Below, one piece after another: positions 1-8,605 of a DNA stretch of 64,000 nt. How positions within the stretch are numbered: position 1 is the first letter of the stretch; the number at the start of each line of letters is the position of its first letter. Under the pieces are notes generated by a model that was not told the origin of the DNA, made no database searches, and was given only the letters and a program-made list of their open reading frames with translations. This DNA comes from Nonomuraea sp. NEAU-A123 (GTDB lineage Bacteria > Actinomycetota > Actinomycetes > Streptosporangiales > Streptosporangiaceae). The position numbers and the translations under genes are program-made. The stretch covers positions 1 through 64,000 of the forward strand of contig NZ_JAHFZZ010000028.1 of NCBI RefSeq assembly GCF_018603905.1. Reading direction: 5' to 3'.

Positions 1-147
1 AAACGACCCGGCTGATCTGCCTATCCAGACCTGCCCGCTACTACACCACTCGGGCCGGGAGGCCCTCCCGCGCTGTCGTTTCCTCCCGGGCGTAAACGCC
101 CGGGGTTCCACGCCAGAATCCGCTGAAAGAGACAGCGTTAACGATTT

Positions 148-399
148 CTTCCGGCCTATCCACGGCTACTGCGTGCGCACGGCTGCTTCCAGCGTGTTCG
201 CGGATTACTTCCACCGACTCCACGGTCTCCAGCTACCCTCTGGCCTCTTCCAACAGACCCACAGTCCCCAGCTACCCCCTGGTCTCTTCCAGCAGAGCCA
301 CGGTTTCCGCCCATCCCCGGGCCTCTCCCACCGACTGCACAGTCTCTACCTATCCAGCCTCCTCCAGCGGGTCCAGGGTTTCTCAATGCCCGCCGCATT
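148..399. repeat. 39-bp tandem minisatellite, about five degenerate copies
   Basis: Units starting with CTTCC or CTCCC occur at 208, 247, 286 and 325 with an exact 39-bp step. A fifth, shifted by 3 bp, starts near 361, and truncated units lie near 148 and 186. Units share blocks such as CCAGCTACCC and CCACGGT. Because 39 is a multiple of three, both strands stay open and give 13-residue peptide repeats, but nothing suggests translation. Bases 1-147 and 400-455 hold nothing I recognise. Confidence 0.8.
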
Positions 400-455
400 C
401 TTCCCGTGCCCGCAGAGGCCACCCACGCTGGTAACCCACGGAGACAGCCCAGCCC

Positions 456-971
456 TTACTCAACTCGCGTTGCTCCACCCATCCGATCGAGCCACCTCGA
501 ATGGGCACCCCCGAACGGCCCCTGCCGCTCTCCCACCGCGCCCATCAACCACCTGGCCGTCTCCTCCGCCCGCGCAATCATTGATTCCGGATATCCCAGT
601 AACACCTGGTGCTCAGCGAACTCGTCCTCATCGTCCAAAATCAGCCGCCCATCCCGCATCCTGATCACGTCAAGGTCGAGATCCAGCATGGTCACCTCAT
701 CGTCACGCCACTCGGGAACCGTAGTGACGTCCACATAAACCTCAGCCCGATTCGGCGGCGAGTTGAAAGACGCCGTCCACCACCCGTCACGCGGGAATAG
801 CATGATGGCCGTGGTCTTCCACACCACCGGCGGCCCCTCCCCTTTACGGGCAACCGTCCCTCTCGGCGCTGCGGCCCACACCCCATGCTCATCCTCGCCG
901 AGGACCTTCGCGGGATGGTTCCAGTGCAACGCCCCGCCGTACTTCCGGAAGACAACCCTCACATCGCTCAC
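456..971 (-). CDS. DUF402 domain protein (nucleoside phosphatase-like fold)
   Basis: This 171-residue protein matches the DUF402 family by its overall pattern: an aromatic strand around PPVVWKTTAIMLFPRDGWW, then a mid-region rich in acidic residues (YVDVTTVPEWRDDEVTMLDLDLDVI) and a C-terminal helix beginning DEDEFAEHQ. Some DUF402 proteins are nucleoside di/triphosphate phosphatases that use these acidic residues, and that activity is only inferred here. The start at 971 gives normal family length. The gene lies alone after the minisatellite and runs in the same direction as the downstream two-component genes, separated by 95 bp. Confidence 0.7.
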   Translation of the reverse strand: MSDVRVVFRKYGGALHWNHPAKVLGEDEHGVWAAAPRGTVARKGEGPPVVWKTTAIMLFPRDGWWTASFNSPPNRAEVYVDVTTVPEWRDDEVTMLDLDLDVIRMRDGRLILDDEDEFAEHQVLLGYPESMIARAEETARWLMGAVGERQGPFGGAHSRWLDRMGGATRVE

Positions 972-1066
972 TCTCGGGACGCTACCGGACCATCACTCAG
1001 ACCCTGCGCTCCCCCAAGCATTCAGGCCTCTGCGCTCTCCAAGCCTTCGATCAACAAGCCCCGACC

Positions 1067-1732
1067 TCACTTGCGCTCCCGCCCCTCTCCTGTACGAACC
1101 GCAGAAACGAGCCCGCTCTCGTACGCCACGATGACAAGCTGTGCCCGGTCCCGAGCGTCGAGCTTGGCCAGCAAGCGACCGATGTGAGTCTTGACCGTCG
1201 CCAGGCTGAGGTGAAGATGGGCGGTGATCTCGCTATTGGAAAGACCCCGAGCGATCAACGTGAGAACCTCCCGCTCCCGCTCCGTCACCCCATGAAGCCC
1301 CTTGACCTCTAGTGATGCCGGTGTGCGGGTGAACTCCTCGATCAACCTGCGCGTCACCGTCGGAGCCAGCAGCGCCTCACCGCTCGCGACCACCCGAATG
1401 GCGGCGACCAGATCGGCCGGCGGGGTGTCCTTGAGCAGGAACCCGCTGGCCCCGGCACGGAGCGCGTCGTAAACGTAGGCGTCGAGGTCGAACATGGTCA
1501 CGATCAGGACCCGAGCCACATCACCGATGCGCCTCGTGGCCTCGATGCCATCCATCTCCGGCATCCGTACATCCATAAGGACCACATCGGGTCTCTCCTC
1601 GAGAGCAACGGCCACCGCTTCGGCTCCCGTCGCGGCCTCACCGACGACCATCAGATCGGGCTCCGAGTCGACTAACACCCTGAAGCTCCCCCGGAGCAAT
1701 GCCTGATCATCGGCGACAAGGACCCGAATCAT
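1067..1732 (-). CDS. NarL/FixJ-family response regulator
   Basis: The 221-residue protein has a receiver domain (residues 1-120) and a C-terminal LuxR-type helix-turn-helix (about 145-205). The acidic pair DD sits at 8-9, the phosphoacceptor is Asp54 in VVLMDVRMPEMDG, and the switch lysine is in FLLKDTPP. The recognition region reads LSNSEITAHLHLSLATVKTHI. Its start overlaps the end of the sensor kinase gene by 4 bp, so the two are co-transcribed. It most likely binds the twin palindromes at 3237-3277 and controls the divergent ABC exporter. This layout (kinase, regulator, ABC exporter) is common in drug or cell-envelope stress responses. The signal is unknown. Confidence 0.9.
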   Translation of the reverse strand: MIRVLVADDQALLRGSFRVLVDSEPDLMVVGEAATGAEAVAVALEERPDVVLMDVRMPEMDGIEATRRIGDVARVLIVTMFDLDAYVYDALRAGASGFLLKDTPPADLVAAIRVVASGEALLAPTVTRRLIEEFTRTPASLEVKGLHGVTEREREVLTLIARGLSNSEITAHLHLSLATVKTHIGRLLAKLDARDRAQLVIVAYESGLVSAVRTGEGRERK

Positions 1733-3201
1733 GAAATGCCTCCATAAGGCAACTGGGCCGACACCCGAAACCCTCGCCCAGGCAGACGTCCGGCCTCGAA
1801 CACTCCGTCGTACATCATGACCCGCTCTCGCATGCCGATCAGCCCGTGCCCGGTCCCTTCCACCGGCAGTGCGCGGCGGCCAAGACCGTCATCGATCACC
1901 TCGATCCGCACCTCCCGCACATCGGCGACCACAGACACCCGGCACCGCGCCGGTGCCGCATGTTTCACCACATTGGTAAGCGCTTCCTGGACGATCCGAT
2001 AGACCGACAACTCCACGCCCTCAGGCAGCCCCACCCCGAGCCGCGAGATATCTTCTCCCCCGCGGCTGCCTGCTCCGCCCTCCACTCTGTCCTGGGCTCG
2101 TCGACCAGCCCCCACCTGGGCATCAATCCGACCGTCAGCCCATCCCACGGCCGGCGCACCGCCTCTGAAAGGGGCGTCAGCACCCTCCAGAGCTGCGCTG
2201 TCCCGGTCCGCGCGCTCACTACTGGTCGCCGCTGCAGCGTGAGCGTCCTTGCCGTCCGCCGCAGCAGCATGAACGCCCGTGCCGTCCGCACGATCAATCC
2301 GCGAATGAGGTGCGGCATCGTCTCCGCTGCCACGGCCTCCCCCCGTCGCTAACCGGAGATCCAGCTCCACCTCTACTCCCGCCAGCCTTGCCTGCTCGGC
2401 CAGCCCCGGGAGGCCACCGAGGTCGGGAGCGGGACCACGATCGGGCGTCTCGTCTGAGCGGAGGACGCCGAGCAGGTGGCGCATCTCGACGAGCGCACTC
2501 CGACTGGCGGTCTCGATCACTCGCAACGCATCGTGTGCCTCTTCAGGTCTGGTGCCCATCACATGATTGGCCACGCCCGCCTTGACCGCGATCAACCCCA
2601 CGCTGTGCGCGACGACATCGTGCAGTTCGCGGGCGATGCGCAGCCGCTCCTCTGTCACGGCCTGTCCGGCCAGGCGTTCGGCGTCGCGCGCCGCATAGTG
2701 TCTTCGTTCTCGTACGGCTCGCCCGACCGTCCACGCGCCGCCCAGCGCTGCGACGCCGATGAGCGGCCCGTCGATATTCGTCAACCACGCGGGACCCGCC
2801 TGCTGCGGCGCAGCGCCGGCGACCACCATTCCGACCAGCGTGACCAGAGTGAGCACGCCGATCGCCGAGGTCGGCACCCACACGCCCCGAGCATCGGCCA
2901 GCGCGACGATATAGAGCGCGTAGGCAGGCGAGATATAGGCGAACGACACCCCTAACACCGCAGCGACCACGATGGAGAGCGTCAGCATGAGGCAGAAAAC
3001 GGGCAACGGCCACACCCTGCGCAGCACCAGCGGCAAACCCAGCCCCAGGATAAGAGCCAGTCTCGCCCACGGCGGCAGATGCGACCCACTCGTCGACGCC
3101 GTGAGGAACAAGAGAGAGGAGCCCAACCCTGCCAGTAGGTCCAGCGCGATCAGCTGACGATGACTCAAGCGAGCGGTGAAGAGGGAGTGGGATTCGTTCA
3201 C
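1729..3201 (-). CDS. Membrane sensor histidine kinase (HisKA_3 type) with long insertion
   Basis: The GTG at 3201 is chosen because it gives VNESHSLF and stops just before the operator region; an upstream in-frame start at 3303 would run through that region. The protein has 490 residues. There are roughly five membrane helices in residues 17-160, a dimerisation domain with phosphoacceptor His194 (RELHDVVAHS), an N-box YRIVQEALTNVVKHA at about 401-415, and a G-box GTGHGLIGMRERV near 449-461. Unusually, about 105 low-complexity residues rich in Ala, Gly, Asp and Arg (about 286-391) separate the His domain from the ATPase domain, where relatives have a short linker. It pairs with the response regulator it overlaps. 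Confidence 0.88.
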   Translation of the reverse strand: MNESHSLFTARLSHRQLIALDLLAGLGSSLLFLTASTSGSHLPPWARLALILGLGLPLVLRRVWPLPVFCLMLTLSIVVAAVLGVSFAYISPAYALYIVALADARGVWVPTSAIGVLTLVTLVGMVVAGAAPQQAGPAWLTNIDGPLIGVAALGGAWTVGRAVRERRHYAARDAERLAGQAVTEERLRIARELHDVVAHSVGLIAVKAGVANHVMGTRPEEAHDALRVIETASRSALVEMRHLLGVLRSDETPDRGPAPDLGGLPGLAEQARLAGVEVELDLRLATGGGRGSGDDAAPHSRIDRADGTGVHAAAADGKDAHAAAATSSERADRDSAALEGADAPFRGGAPAVGWADGRIDAQVGAGRRAQDRVEGGAGSRGGEDISRLGVGLPEGVELSVYRIVQEALTNVVKHAAPARCRVSVVADVREVRIEVIDDGLGRRALPVEGTGHGLIGMRERVMMYDGVFEAGRLPGRGFRVSAQLPYGGIS

Positions 3202-3236
3202 GCGTTGACCGTAGTGGTTGACGGTGGGCCCGCACG

Positions 3237-3277
3237 TCAGACCAGGGTCTGACCTTGAGGTTCGGACCGTGGTCCGA
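3237..3277. promoter_or_regulatory. Twin palindromic operators between kinase and ABC exporter genes
   Basis: Two perfect 7-2-7 inverted repeats, TCAGACC-AG-GGTCTGA (3237-3252) and TCGGACC-GT-GGTCCGA (3262-3277), share the consensus TCRGACCNNGGTCYGA. Their centres are 25 bp apart, in the 112-bp gap between the divergent starts at 3201 and 3314. Paired dyads of this size suit two dimers of a NarL-type regulator, so the neighbouring response regulator is the likely ligand. That assignment is inferred. Confidence 0.75.
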
Positions 3278-3313
3278 TGTGACGACCGCCCGCCGTACCT
3301 CATTCTTTACCGC

Positions 3314-4033
3314 GTGATCGAACTCAAGCGCCTCACCAAACGCTACGGCGACACGCTCGCCGTCGACGATCTGTCCTTCAATGTAGAGCCCGGCCACGTG
3401 ACCGGGTTCCTGGGTCCCAACGGTGCCGGCAAGTCCACCACGATGCGGCTGATCCTCGGCCTCGACTCCCCGACCTCGGGCGAGGCACTCGTCAACGGGC
3501 GACGATACACCTCGCTGAGCAGGCCCATGCGCGAGGTGGGCGCGCTGCTCGACGCGAGCGCTGTGCACGGCGGCCGCAGCGCCTACAACCACCTGTTGTG
3601 CTTGGCCCGCACCAACGACATCAGTGCGACGCGGGTGTCCGAGGTCCTTCAACAGGTCGGCCTGGCCGGTGTGGCGCGCAAACGGGTGGGCGGCTTCTCA
3701 CTCGGCATGAAACAGCGCCTCGGCATCGCGGCCGCCCTGCTCGGCGACCCGGGCACGCTGATGTTCGACGAACCGGTCAACGGACTCGATCCCGACGGAG
3801 TGCGCTGGATTCGCGACTTAATGCGCTCATTGGCCAAGCAAGGCAGGACCGTCCTGCTCTCCAGCCACCTGATGAGCGAAATGGCACTGACCGCCGAGCG
3901 CATCATCATCGTCGGCCGAGGCAAGCTGATCACGGAAGCCACCGTGGCGGAGCTCACCGAGCGCTACCCGTCGCTCGAAGACGCCTACCTTGCGCTGACG
4001 GCGAGCAGCGTGGAGTACGGAGCGGCCCGATGA
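3314..4033 (+). CDS. ABC transporter ATP-binding protein
   Basis: The GTG at 3314 starts VIELKRLTKRYG, the normal beginning of this family, and gives 239 residues; an earlier start at 3218 would overlap both operators. Walker A is GPNGAGKST (about 34-42), the signature is SLGMKQRLGIAAAL, Walker B is LMFDEPVNGLDPDG, and the switch His is in LLSSHLMSEM. It overlaps the next gene as ATGA and supplies energy to the two following permeases. Its promoter carries the twin operators, so it is probably induced through the divergent kinase and regulator. Substrate is unknown; exporters of this layout often handle lipids or antibiotics. Confidence 0.92.
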   Translation: MIELKRLTKRYGDTLAVDDLSFNVEPGHVTGFLGPNGAGKSTTMRLILGLDSPTSGEALVNGRRYTSLSRPMREVGALLDASAVHGGRSAYNHLLCLARTNDISATRVSEVLQQVGLAGVARKRVGGFSLGMKQRLGIAAALLGDPGTLMFDEPVNGLDPDGVRWIRDLMRSLAKQGRTVLLSSHLMSEMALTAERIIIVGRGKLITEATVAELTERYPSLEDAYLALTASSVEYGAAR

Positions 4034-4794
4034 GAGCAATCATGTCTTCCGAATGGCTGAAGCTGCGCTCGGTCACATCGACTTATCAGGCGATCGGAGT
4101 GGCTGCGCTCACGGTGGTTCTCGGCATGGTCTGGACTTTCTACGTCAGCGGCCTGGCGGACGAACGCGGATCACTGCGAGCGGCGGCGCCTGAGCAGGGT
4201 TTCCTGCCACTCGTCCAGATCAGCCTGGCGGTCCTCGGCGTGCTGGCCATCACCGCGGAGCAGGCCAGCGGCATGATCCGCACGACCCTCACCGCGGTTC
4301 CCAAGCGAGGCACCTTATTACTGGCCAAGGCCGGCGTAGTCGCCGCCGTTACATTCGTCGCCGCCAACTCGATCATCATCCTCACGTACGTGACAAGCCG
4401 CCTCATGGCGGGTGACCGCCACCTGCAGTTCAACGAGTCCTCCGTGGCCAACGACCTACCGATGCTGCTCGCCTCCGGACTGTCGGTGACCGTGCTAGCA
4501 CTGGTGGGCCTCGGTCTGGGGGTAGCCACCCGATCCACGGCGGCGGCGCTCGTTTCGGTGGTGTCGCTCCTGTTCGTCCTGCCCGGCATCGCCAACTACC
4601 TGCCAGCGCCGTGGAACACTCGCGTGGCCGCGCTCATGCTGCCCAACCTTGTGCCGCAAATCGCCGACCAGCGGCTCTCCAGACGCCTGGGCGACGGTTT
4701 CCTGCCGCCCTGGGCCGCGCTCCTGGTCCTCGCCACATATGCGATCGTCGCGCTCGCGGCGGGGTTCTATCTGTTCAGAAGGAGAGACGCGTGA
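4030..4794 (+). CDS. ABC-2 type permease, first paralogue
   Basis: This 254-residue membrane protein starts MRAIMSSEWLKLRSVTSTY, the SEWLKLR start typical of ABC-2 permeases that partner a single ATPase. About six hydrophobic segments follow, and it ends on a charged FRRRDA tail. The ATG overlaps the ATPase stop as ATGA, and its stop overlaps the next start as GTGA, so the three genes are translationally coupled. It is clearly paralogous to the next gene: both share ASEWLK or SSEWLK, ITxExxxGxIRT, RLM-GDR and the LGLGxxxRSTA block. The pair probably forms a heterodimeric channel. Confidence 0.85.
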   Translation: MRAIMSSEWLKLRSVTSTYQAIGVAALTVVLGMVWTFYVSGLADERGSLRAAAPEQGFLPLVQISLAVLGVLAITAEQASGMIRTTLTAVPKRGTLLLAKAGVVAAVTFVAANSIIILTYVTSRLMAGDRHLQFNESSVANDLPMLLASGLSVTVLALVGLGLGVATRSTAAALVSVVSLLFVLPGIANYLPAPWNTRVAALMLPNLVPQIADQRLSRRLGDGFLPPWAALLVLATYAIVALAAGFYLFRRRDA

Positions 4795-5567
4795 GCGTGC
4801 TGGCGTCGGAATGGCTGAAGGTTCGCACAGTTCGCTCCAGTTACCTGGCTCTGGGGCTCAGTCTGGGCGGCATCCTGCTGGGCATCGCGGTCGCCTGGGC
4901 AGCGGTCGGGATGTACGACAGCACCACCCCCGAACGGCAGGCCCATGCCAGCATCGCTGACCTGGAGGAAGTGGTGCTGATCGTGCCACAGCTCTGCATG
5001 GGCGTCCTCGGCGTGCTCACCATTACGTCTGAATACACAACAGGCCTGATCAGGACGAGCCTCGCCATCGTGCCAAGACGCTGGCCGGTCCTGGCAGGAA
5101 AGTCCGCGATCGTGGGTCTGCTCGGCCTGGTCACCGGTCCGCTCGTGGTCTTCGGGACCTACTTCGCCGCCCGCTTGATGATTGGCGACCGCTTTCGCGG
5201 CTCCTACACGACGCCCCTCCTCGACAAACTGCCGACGCTTGTCACATCGAGCCTGTCCGTGGTGGTGTTCGCGCTACTCGGGCTGGGATTGGGCGCGACC
5301 TTACGCTCCACGGCGGGAGCCATCACGATCCTCGTGGGCCTCGTGTACGTGATCCCGATCATCGTGGGCAACCTGCCTGAGCCATGGAGCGAACGGCTCG
5401 GCTCGGTGCAGATCGGAGCCCTCCCACGCGAGATAACCGGCGACGATCTCACTCATTCGGTATACGGCTCGCTGCTACCGCCTGTGGCGGCGGCCATCGT
5501 GCTGATCGCCTACGCCGTACTGCCGTTGCTCGCCGGCGCATGGCTAATGCGCCGGAGGGACGCCTGA
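4791..5567 (+). CDS. ABC-2 type permease, second paralogue
   Basis: The GTG at 4791 starts VSVLASEWLKVRTVRSSYLALG and gives 258 residues with six predicted membrane helices and a terminal MRRRDA. It aligns along its whole length with the preceding permease, including TSEYTTGLIRTSL against TAEQASGMIRTTL, which points to an old tandem duplication. It is the last gene of the exporter operon; the following 380 bp have no gene. With the preceding permease and the ATPase it should form an exporter in the cytoplasmic membrane. Confidence 0.85.
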   Translation: MSVLASEWLKVRTVRSSYLALGLSLGGILLGIAVAWAAVGMYDSTTPERQAHASIADLEEVVLIVPQLCMGVLGVLTITSEYTTGLIRTSLAIVPRRWPVLAGKSAIVGLLGLVTGPLVVFGTYFAARLMIGDRFRGSYTTPLLDKLPTLVTSSLSVVVFALLGLGLGATLRSTAGAITILVGLVYVIPIIVGNLPEPWSERLGSVQIGALPREITGDDLTHSVYGSLLPPVAAAIVLIAYAVLPLLAGAWLMRRRDA

Positions 5568-5677
5568 GCTGCTGACAAACAGTGTTGGTGGGGACGTGGA
5601 GTAAGCGGAAACGAGCCGCCACAACAGTCACGCGCTCAGGCCAGTTGAGACTCTCGCTCAGCAGACCATCGAGGCGG

Positions 5678-5772
5678 CGTTCAACCAACCATGCCCAGCA
5701 GACCGTCCAGACGGTGCCCAACCAACCATGCTCAACCGACCGTCCAGGCAGTGTTCAACCAACCGTCCAGGG
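5678..5772. repeat. Degenerate direct repeats of about 37 bp in a gene-free gap
   Basis: Units GTTCAACCAACCATGCCCAG (5679), a variant beginning GCCCAACCAACCATGCTCAA (5716) and a shortened GTTCAACCAACCGTCCAGG (5753) recur every 37 bp and end in ACCGTCCAG. The rest of the 5568-5947 gap holds scattered copies of CCAGCAGACC and GTCCAG but no convincing gene. A perfect terminator for the exporter operon is not obvious. Confidence 0.7.
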
Positions 5773-5947
5773 CGAGTCGGAACGTTCGTCGAGCAGTTGG
5801 CCTGTCCAGGGCATTGACCGCTGGCTGGTCGACCAGCCGGACAGGACGCCGCTGCTGTCCAGCAGACCACCAGACGACGTCGGAACTGCATCCGGACGGC
5901 TTCCAGAGGTACGGCAGGCGCGCGTGCCTGCCGTACCCGTACGGAGG

Positions 5948-7633
5948 TCAGACCTCGAGCACCACGGGGATGATCATCGGACGGCGGCGGTAGGTGTCGC
6001 TCACCCAGCGTCCGACCGTGCGGCGAACCACCCGGCGGATCTCCTGCATGTCGACGACTCCGTCGGCGGCCTTCTCCTCGAGCGCCTTCTCGATCTGCGG
6101 AATGAACTGCTCAAACTGCGCCGGGTCGATGCCGGAGCCACGGGCGTGGATCTCCGGCCCCCCGGTGAGCTTGCCGGTGCTGGAGTCGACCACCACGACG
6201 ACGGAGATGAAGCCCTCGTCGCCAAGGATCCTGCGGTCCTTCAGCGAGGTGTCGGTGATCTCACCGACGGACGAGCCGTCGACGTAGACGTACCCGGCGT
6301 GAACCGCGCCGACGATCTTCGCTCTGCCGTCGACCAGGTCGACCACCACGCCGTCCTCCGCGATCACGATGTGATCGTCGGGCACGCCGGTGAGCGCGGC
6401 GAGCTTGGCGTGCGCGCGCAGGTGCCGCCATTCGCCGTGCACGGGCATGAAGTTCGACGGACGGGTCAGGTTCAACACGTAGAGGAGTTCGCCGGCGGCC
6501 GCATGTCCGGAGACATGCACCTTGGCGTTGCCCTTGTGTACGACTCGGGCCCCCCAACGGGTGAGCCCGTTGATCACCTTGTTGACGGCGGTCTCGTTGC
6601 CCGGCACCAGCGACGAAGCCAGCAGGACGGTGTCACCCTCGGCGATGCGGATCGGGTGATCCCGGTTGGCCATCCTCGACAGCGCCGCCATCGGCTCGCC
6701 CTGCGAACCCGTGCAGACGAGCACCACGTCTTCCGGCGGCCATTCCTCGATGTCGCGCGAGTCGACGATCAGGTCCGGCGGCACCTTGAGATAGCCGAGA
6801 TCGCGGGCCACGCCCATGTTGCGCAGCATCGACCGCCCGACCAGGGCGACCTTGCGGCCATGCTTGGACGCCGCATCCAGGACCTGCTGGATGCGGTGTA
6901 CGTGCGACGCAAAGCTGGCCACGATGACCCGCTGCTCCGAGGTACGGATCACCTCGTCGATGACCGGCGCGATCTCCCGTTCGCTGGTGACGAACCCAGG
7001 CACTTCTGCGTTGGTCGAGTCGGACATCAGCAGGTCGACGCCCTCGGTACCAAGACGGGCGAACCCGCCCAGGTCGGTGAGGCGGCCGTCGCTGGGCAAC
7101 TGGTCCATGCGGAAGTCGCCAGTGTGCAGCACGATGCCGGCAGGCGTCCTGATGGCCACCGCCAGCGCGTCCGGGATCGAGTGGTTGACCGCCAGGAACT
7201 CGCAGTCGAACGGCCCGAACCTATGCCGTTCGCCCTCGATCACCTCGATCTTGGTCGGCTGGATCCGGTGTTCGGTGAGCTTGGCTTCGATGAAGGCCAG
7301 CGTCAGCTTGGATCCGATGAGCGGGATGTTACGCCGCTCGCGAAGCAGGTATGGCACGGCGCCGATGTGGTCTTCGTGCGCGTGCGTCAGGACGACCGCC
7401 TCGACATCGTCGAGCCGATCCCTGATGTATTCGAAGTCGGGCAGGATCAGGTCGACGCCTGGCTGGTCCGGCTCGGGGAAAAGCACCCCGCAGTCGACGA
7501 TCAGCAACCGGCCCTCGTATTCGAAGACGGCCATGTTCCTGCCGATCTCACCCAGCCCGCCCAGCGCGACAATGCGCAGGCCGCCCTCCGGCAGCGTCGG
7601 CGGGGGGCCCAGCTCAGGATGTGGATGGCTCAT
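5948..7633 (-). CDS. rnj: Ribonuclease J
   Basis: The 561-residue protein is a metallo-beta-lactamase/beta-CASP nuclease of normal RNase J length. The metal site is HAHEDH at 84-89, with further ligands in NHSIPDA and HTGDFRMD. The beta-CASP segment carries GTSG-like CTGSQGEP and the late motif HVSGHAAAGEL. The C-terminal domain ends YRRRPMIIPVVLEV. RNase J combines 5'-3' exonuclease and endonuclease activity in rRNA maturation and mRNA decay. It follows dapA at 54 bp on the same strand, the usual actinobacterial pairing. Confidence 0.95.
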   Translation of the reverse strand: MSHPHPELGPPPTLPEGGLRIVALGGLGEIGRNMAVFEYEGRLLIVDCGVLFPEPDQPGVDLILPDFEYIRDRLDDVEAVVLTHAHEDHIGAVPYLLRERRNIPLIGSKLTLAFIEAKLTEHRIQPTKIEVIEGERHRFGPFDCEFLAVNHSIPDALAVAIRTPAGIVLHTGDFRMDQLPSDGRLTDLGGFARLGTEGVDLLMSDSTNAEVPGFVTSEREIAPVIDEVIRTSEQRVIVASFASHVHRIQQVLDAASKHGRKVALVGRSMLRNMGVARDLGYLKVPPDLIVDSRDIEEWPPEDVVLVCTGSQGEPMAALSRMANRDHPIRIAEGDTVLLASSLVPGNETAVNKVINGLTRWGARVVHKGNAKVHVSGHAAAGELLYVLNLTRPSNFMPVHGEWRHLRAHAKLAALTGVPDDHIVIAEDGVVVDLVDGRAKIVGAVHAGYVYVDGSSVGEITDTSLKDRRILGDEGFISVVVVVDSSTGKLTGGPEIHARGSGIDPAQFEQFIPQIEKALEEKAADGVVDMQEIRRVVRRTVGRWVSDTYRRRPMIIPVVLEV

Positions 7634-7687
7634 AGCCGGCCCCCATGGTCAAATCGTGTTCTCAAAACTCCCGGTTCCTCCCCGTTC

Positions 7688-8605
7688 CTATGCGTCTGTC
7701 AACTTCACCCCGCCGGCTACCAGGCAAGCACGCAGCTCGGCGATCTGCTTCTCTGTCGCGGCCACCAATGGCAGCCGCACTGGTCCGACCGGCACTCCTA
7801 CCATGCCCAGTGCCGCCTTGGCCATGATCGCGCCGCCCGCGCTCAACATGATCCCTTCGACCACGGGCGCCACTTGGCGGTGCACTGCGAGCGCCTGAAC
7901 GACGTCGCCGTTCCTGTACAGGTCGATCATGCGGGCCAGGTCAGCGCCGACCACATGGCCGACAACGCTGACGAACCCGGCCGCTCCAACCGAGAGCCAG
8001 GGCAGGTTGAGCAGATCGTCGCCCGAGTAGAAGGCGAGATCGGTCATCGCCATCACCTGGCTGCCAAGGAACAGATCGCCCTTGGCATCCTTGACGGCCA
8101 CGATGCGCTCGTGCTGTGCGAGCCGGATCAAGGTTTCGATCTTGATCGGCACACCGCTGCGTCCAGGGATGTCATAGAGCATCACCGGAAGGCCGGTTGC
8201 ATCGGCCACGGCAGTGAAGTGCTGATAAAGGCCCTCTTGCGGAGGCTTGTTGTAATACGGCGTCACCACGAGCAACCCGTGAGCACCCGCGCGGGCCGCG
8301 GCCTTGGCGAGCGAGATGCTGTGATGCGTGTCGTTGGTGCCCGCCCCGGCCACCACCGTCGCTCGATCACCCACCGTTTCGAGCACGGTGCGCAGAATGC
8401 GCTCCTTCTCGTCATCGGAGGTGGTGGGCGACTCCCCGGTCGTCCCGCTGACGATCAAGCCGTCGTTGCGCTGCTCGTCCACCAGATAGGTGGCCAGGCG
8501 CCGCACGGCGTCGTAATCGACCGCACCGTCAGGAGTGAACGGCGTGACCATGGCGGTCAACATACGGCCGAAGGGCGCGTCGGTGGTTCCAGTTGGCGAA
8601 GCCAT
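7688..8605 (-). CDS. dapA: 4-hydroxy-tetrahydrodipicolinate synthase
   Basis: The ATG at 8605 (MASPTGTTDAPFGRML) is preferred over an upstream start at 8650 because it gives the family length, 305 residues. DapA condenses pyruvate with aspartate semialdehyde, the first committed step to lysine and meso-diaminopimelate. The Schiff-base lysine is K172 in VAVKDAKGD, the catalytic triad Tyr is in VTPYYNKPP, and SGTTGE and YDIPGRSGV are present. It lies upstream of rnj and probably shares its transcript. The dapB partner is 13.6 kb away on the same strand. Confidence 0.95.
   Translation of the reverse strand: MASPTGTTDAPFGRMLTAMVTPFTPDGAVDYDAVRRLATYLVDEQRNDGLIVSGTTGESPTTSDDEKERILRTVLETVGDRATVVAGAGTNDTHHSISLAKAAARAGAHGLLVVTPYYNKPPQEGLYQHFTAVADATGLPVMLYDIPGRSGVPIKIETLIRLAQHERIVAVKDAKGDLFLGSQVMAMTDLAFYSGDDLLNLPWLSVGAAGFVSVVGHVVGADLARMIDLYRNGDVVQALAVHRQVAPVVEGIMLSAGGAIMAKAALGMVGVPVGPVRLPLVAATEKQIAELRACLVAGGVKLTDA

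Noticed and set aside
148..399. A CRISPR array
   Set aside because: Units are contiguous and diverge along their whole length. There are no conserved repeats with unique spacers, and no cas gene is present.
156..422. An 88-residue Gly/Arg-rich minus-strand frame in the first repeat
   Set aside because: It is produced by the 39-bp repeat staying in frame. There is no ribosome binding site or homology.
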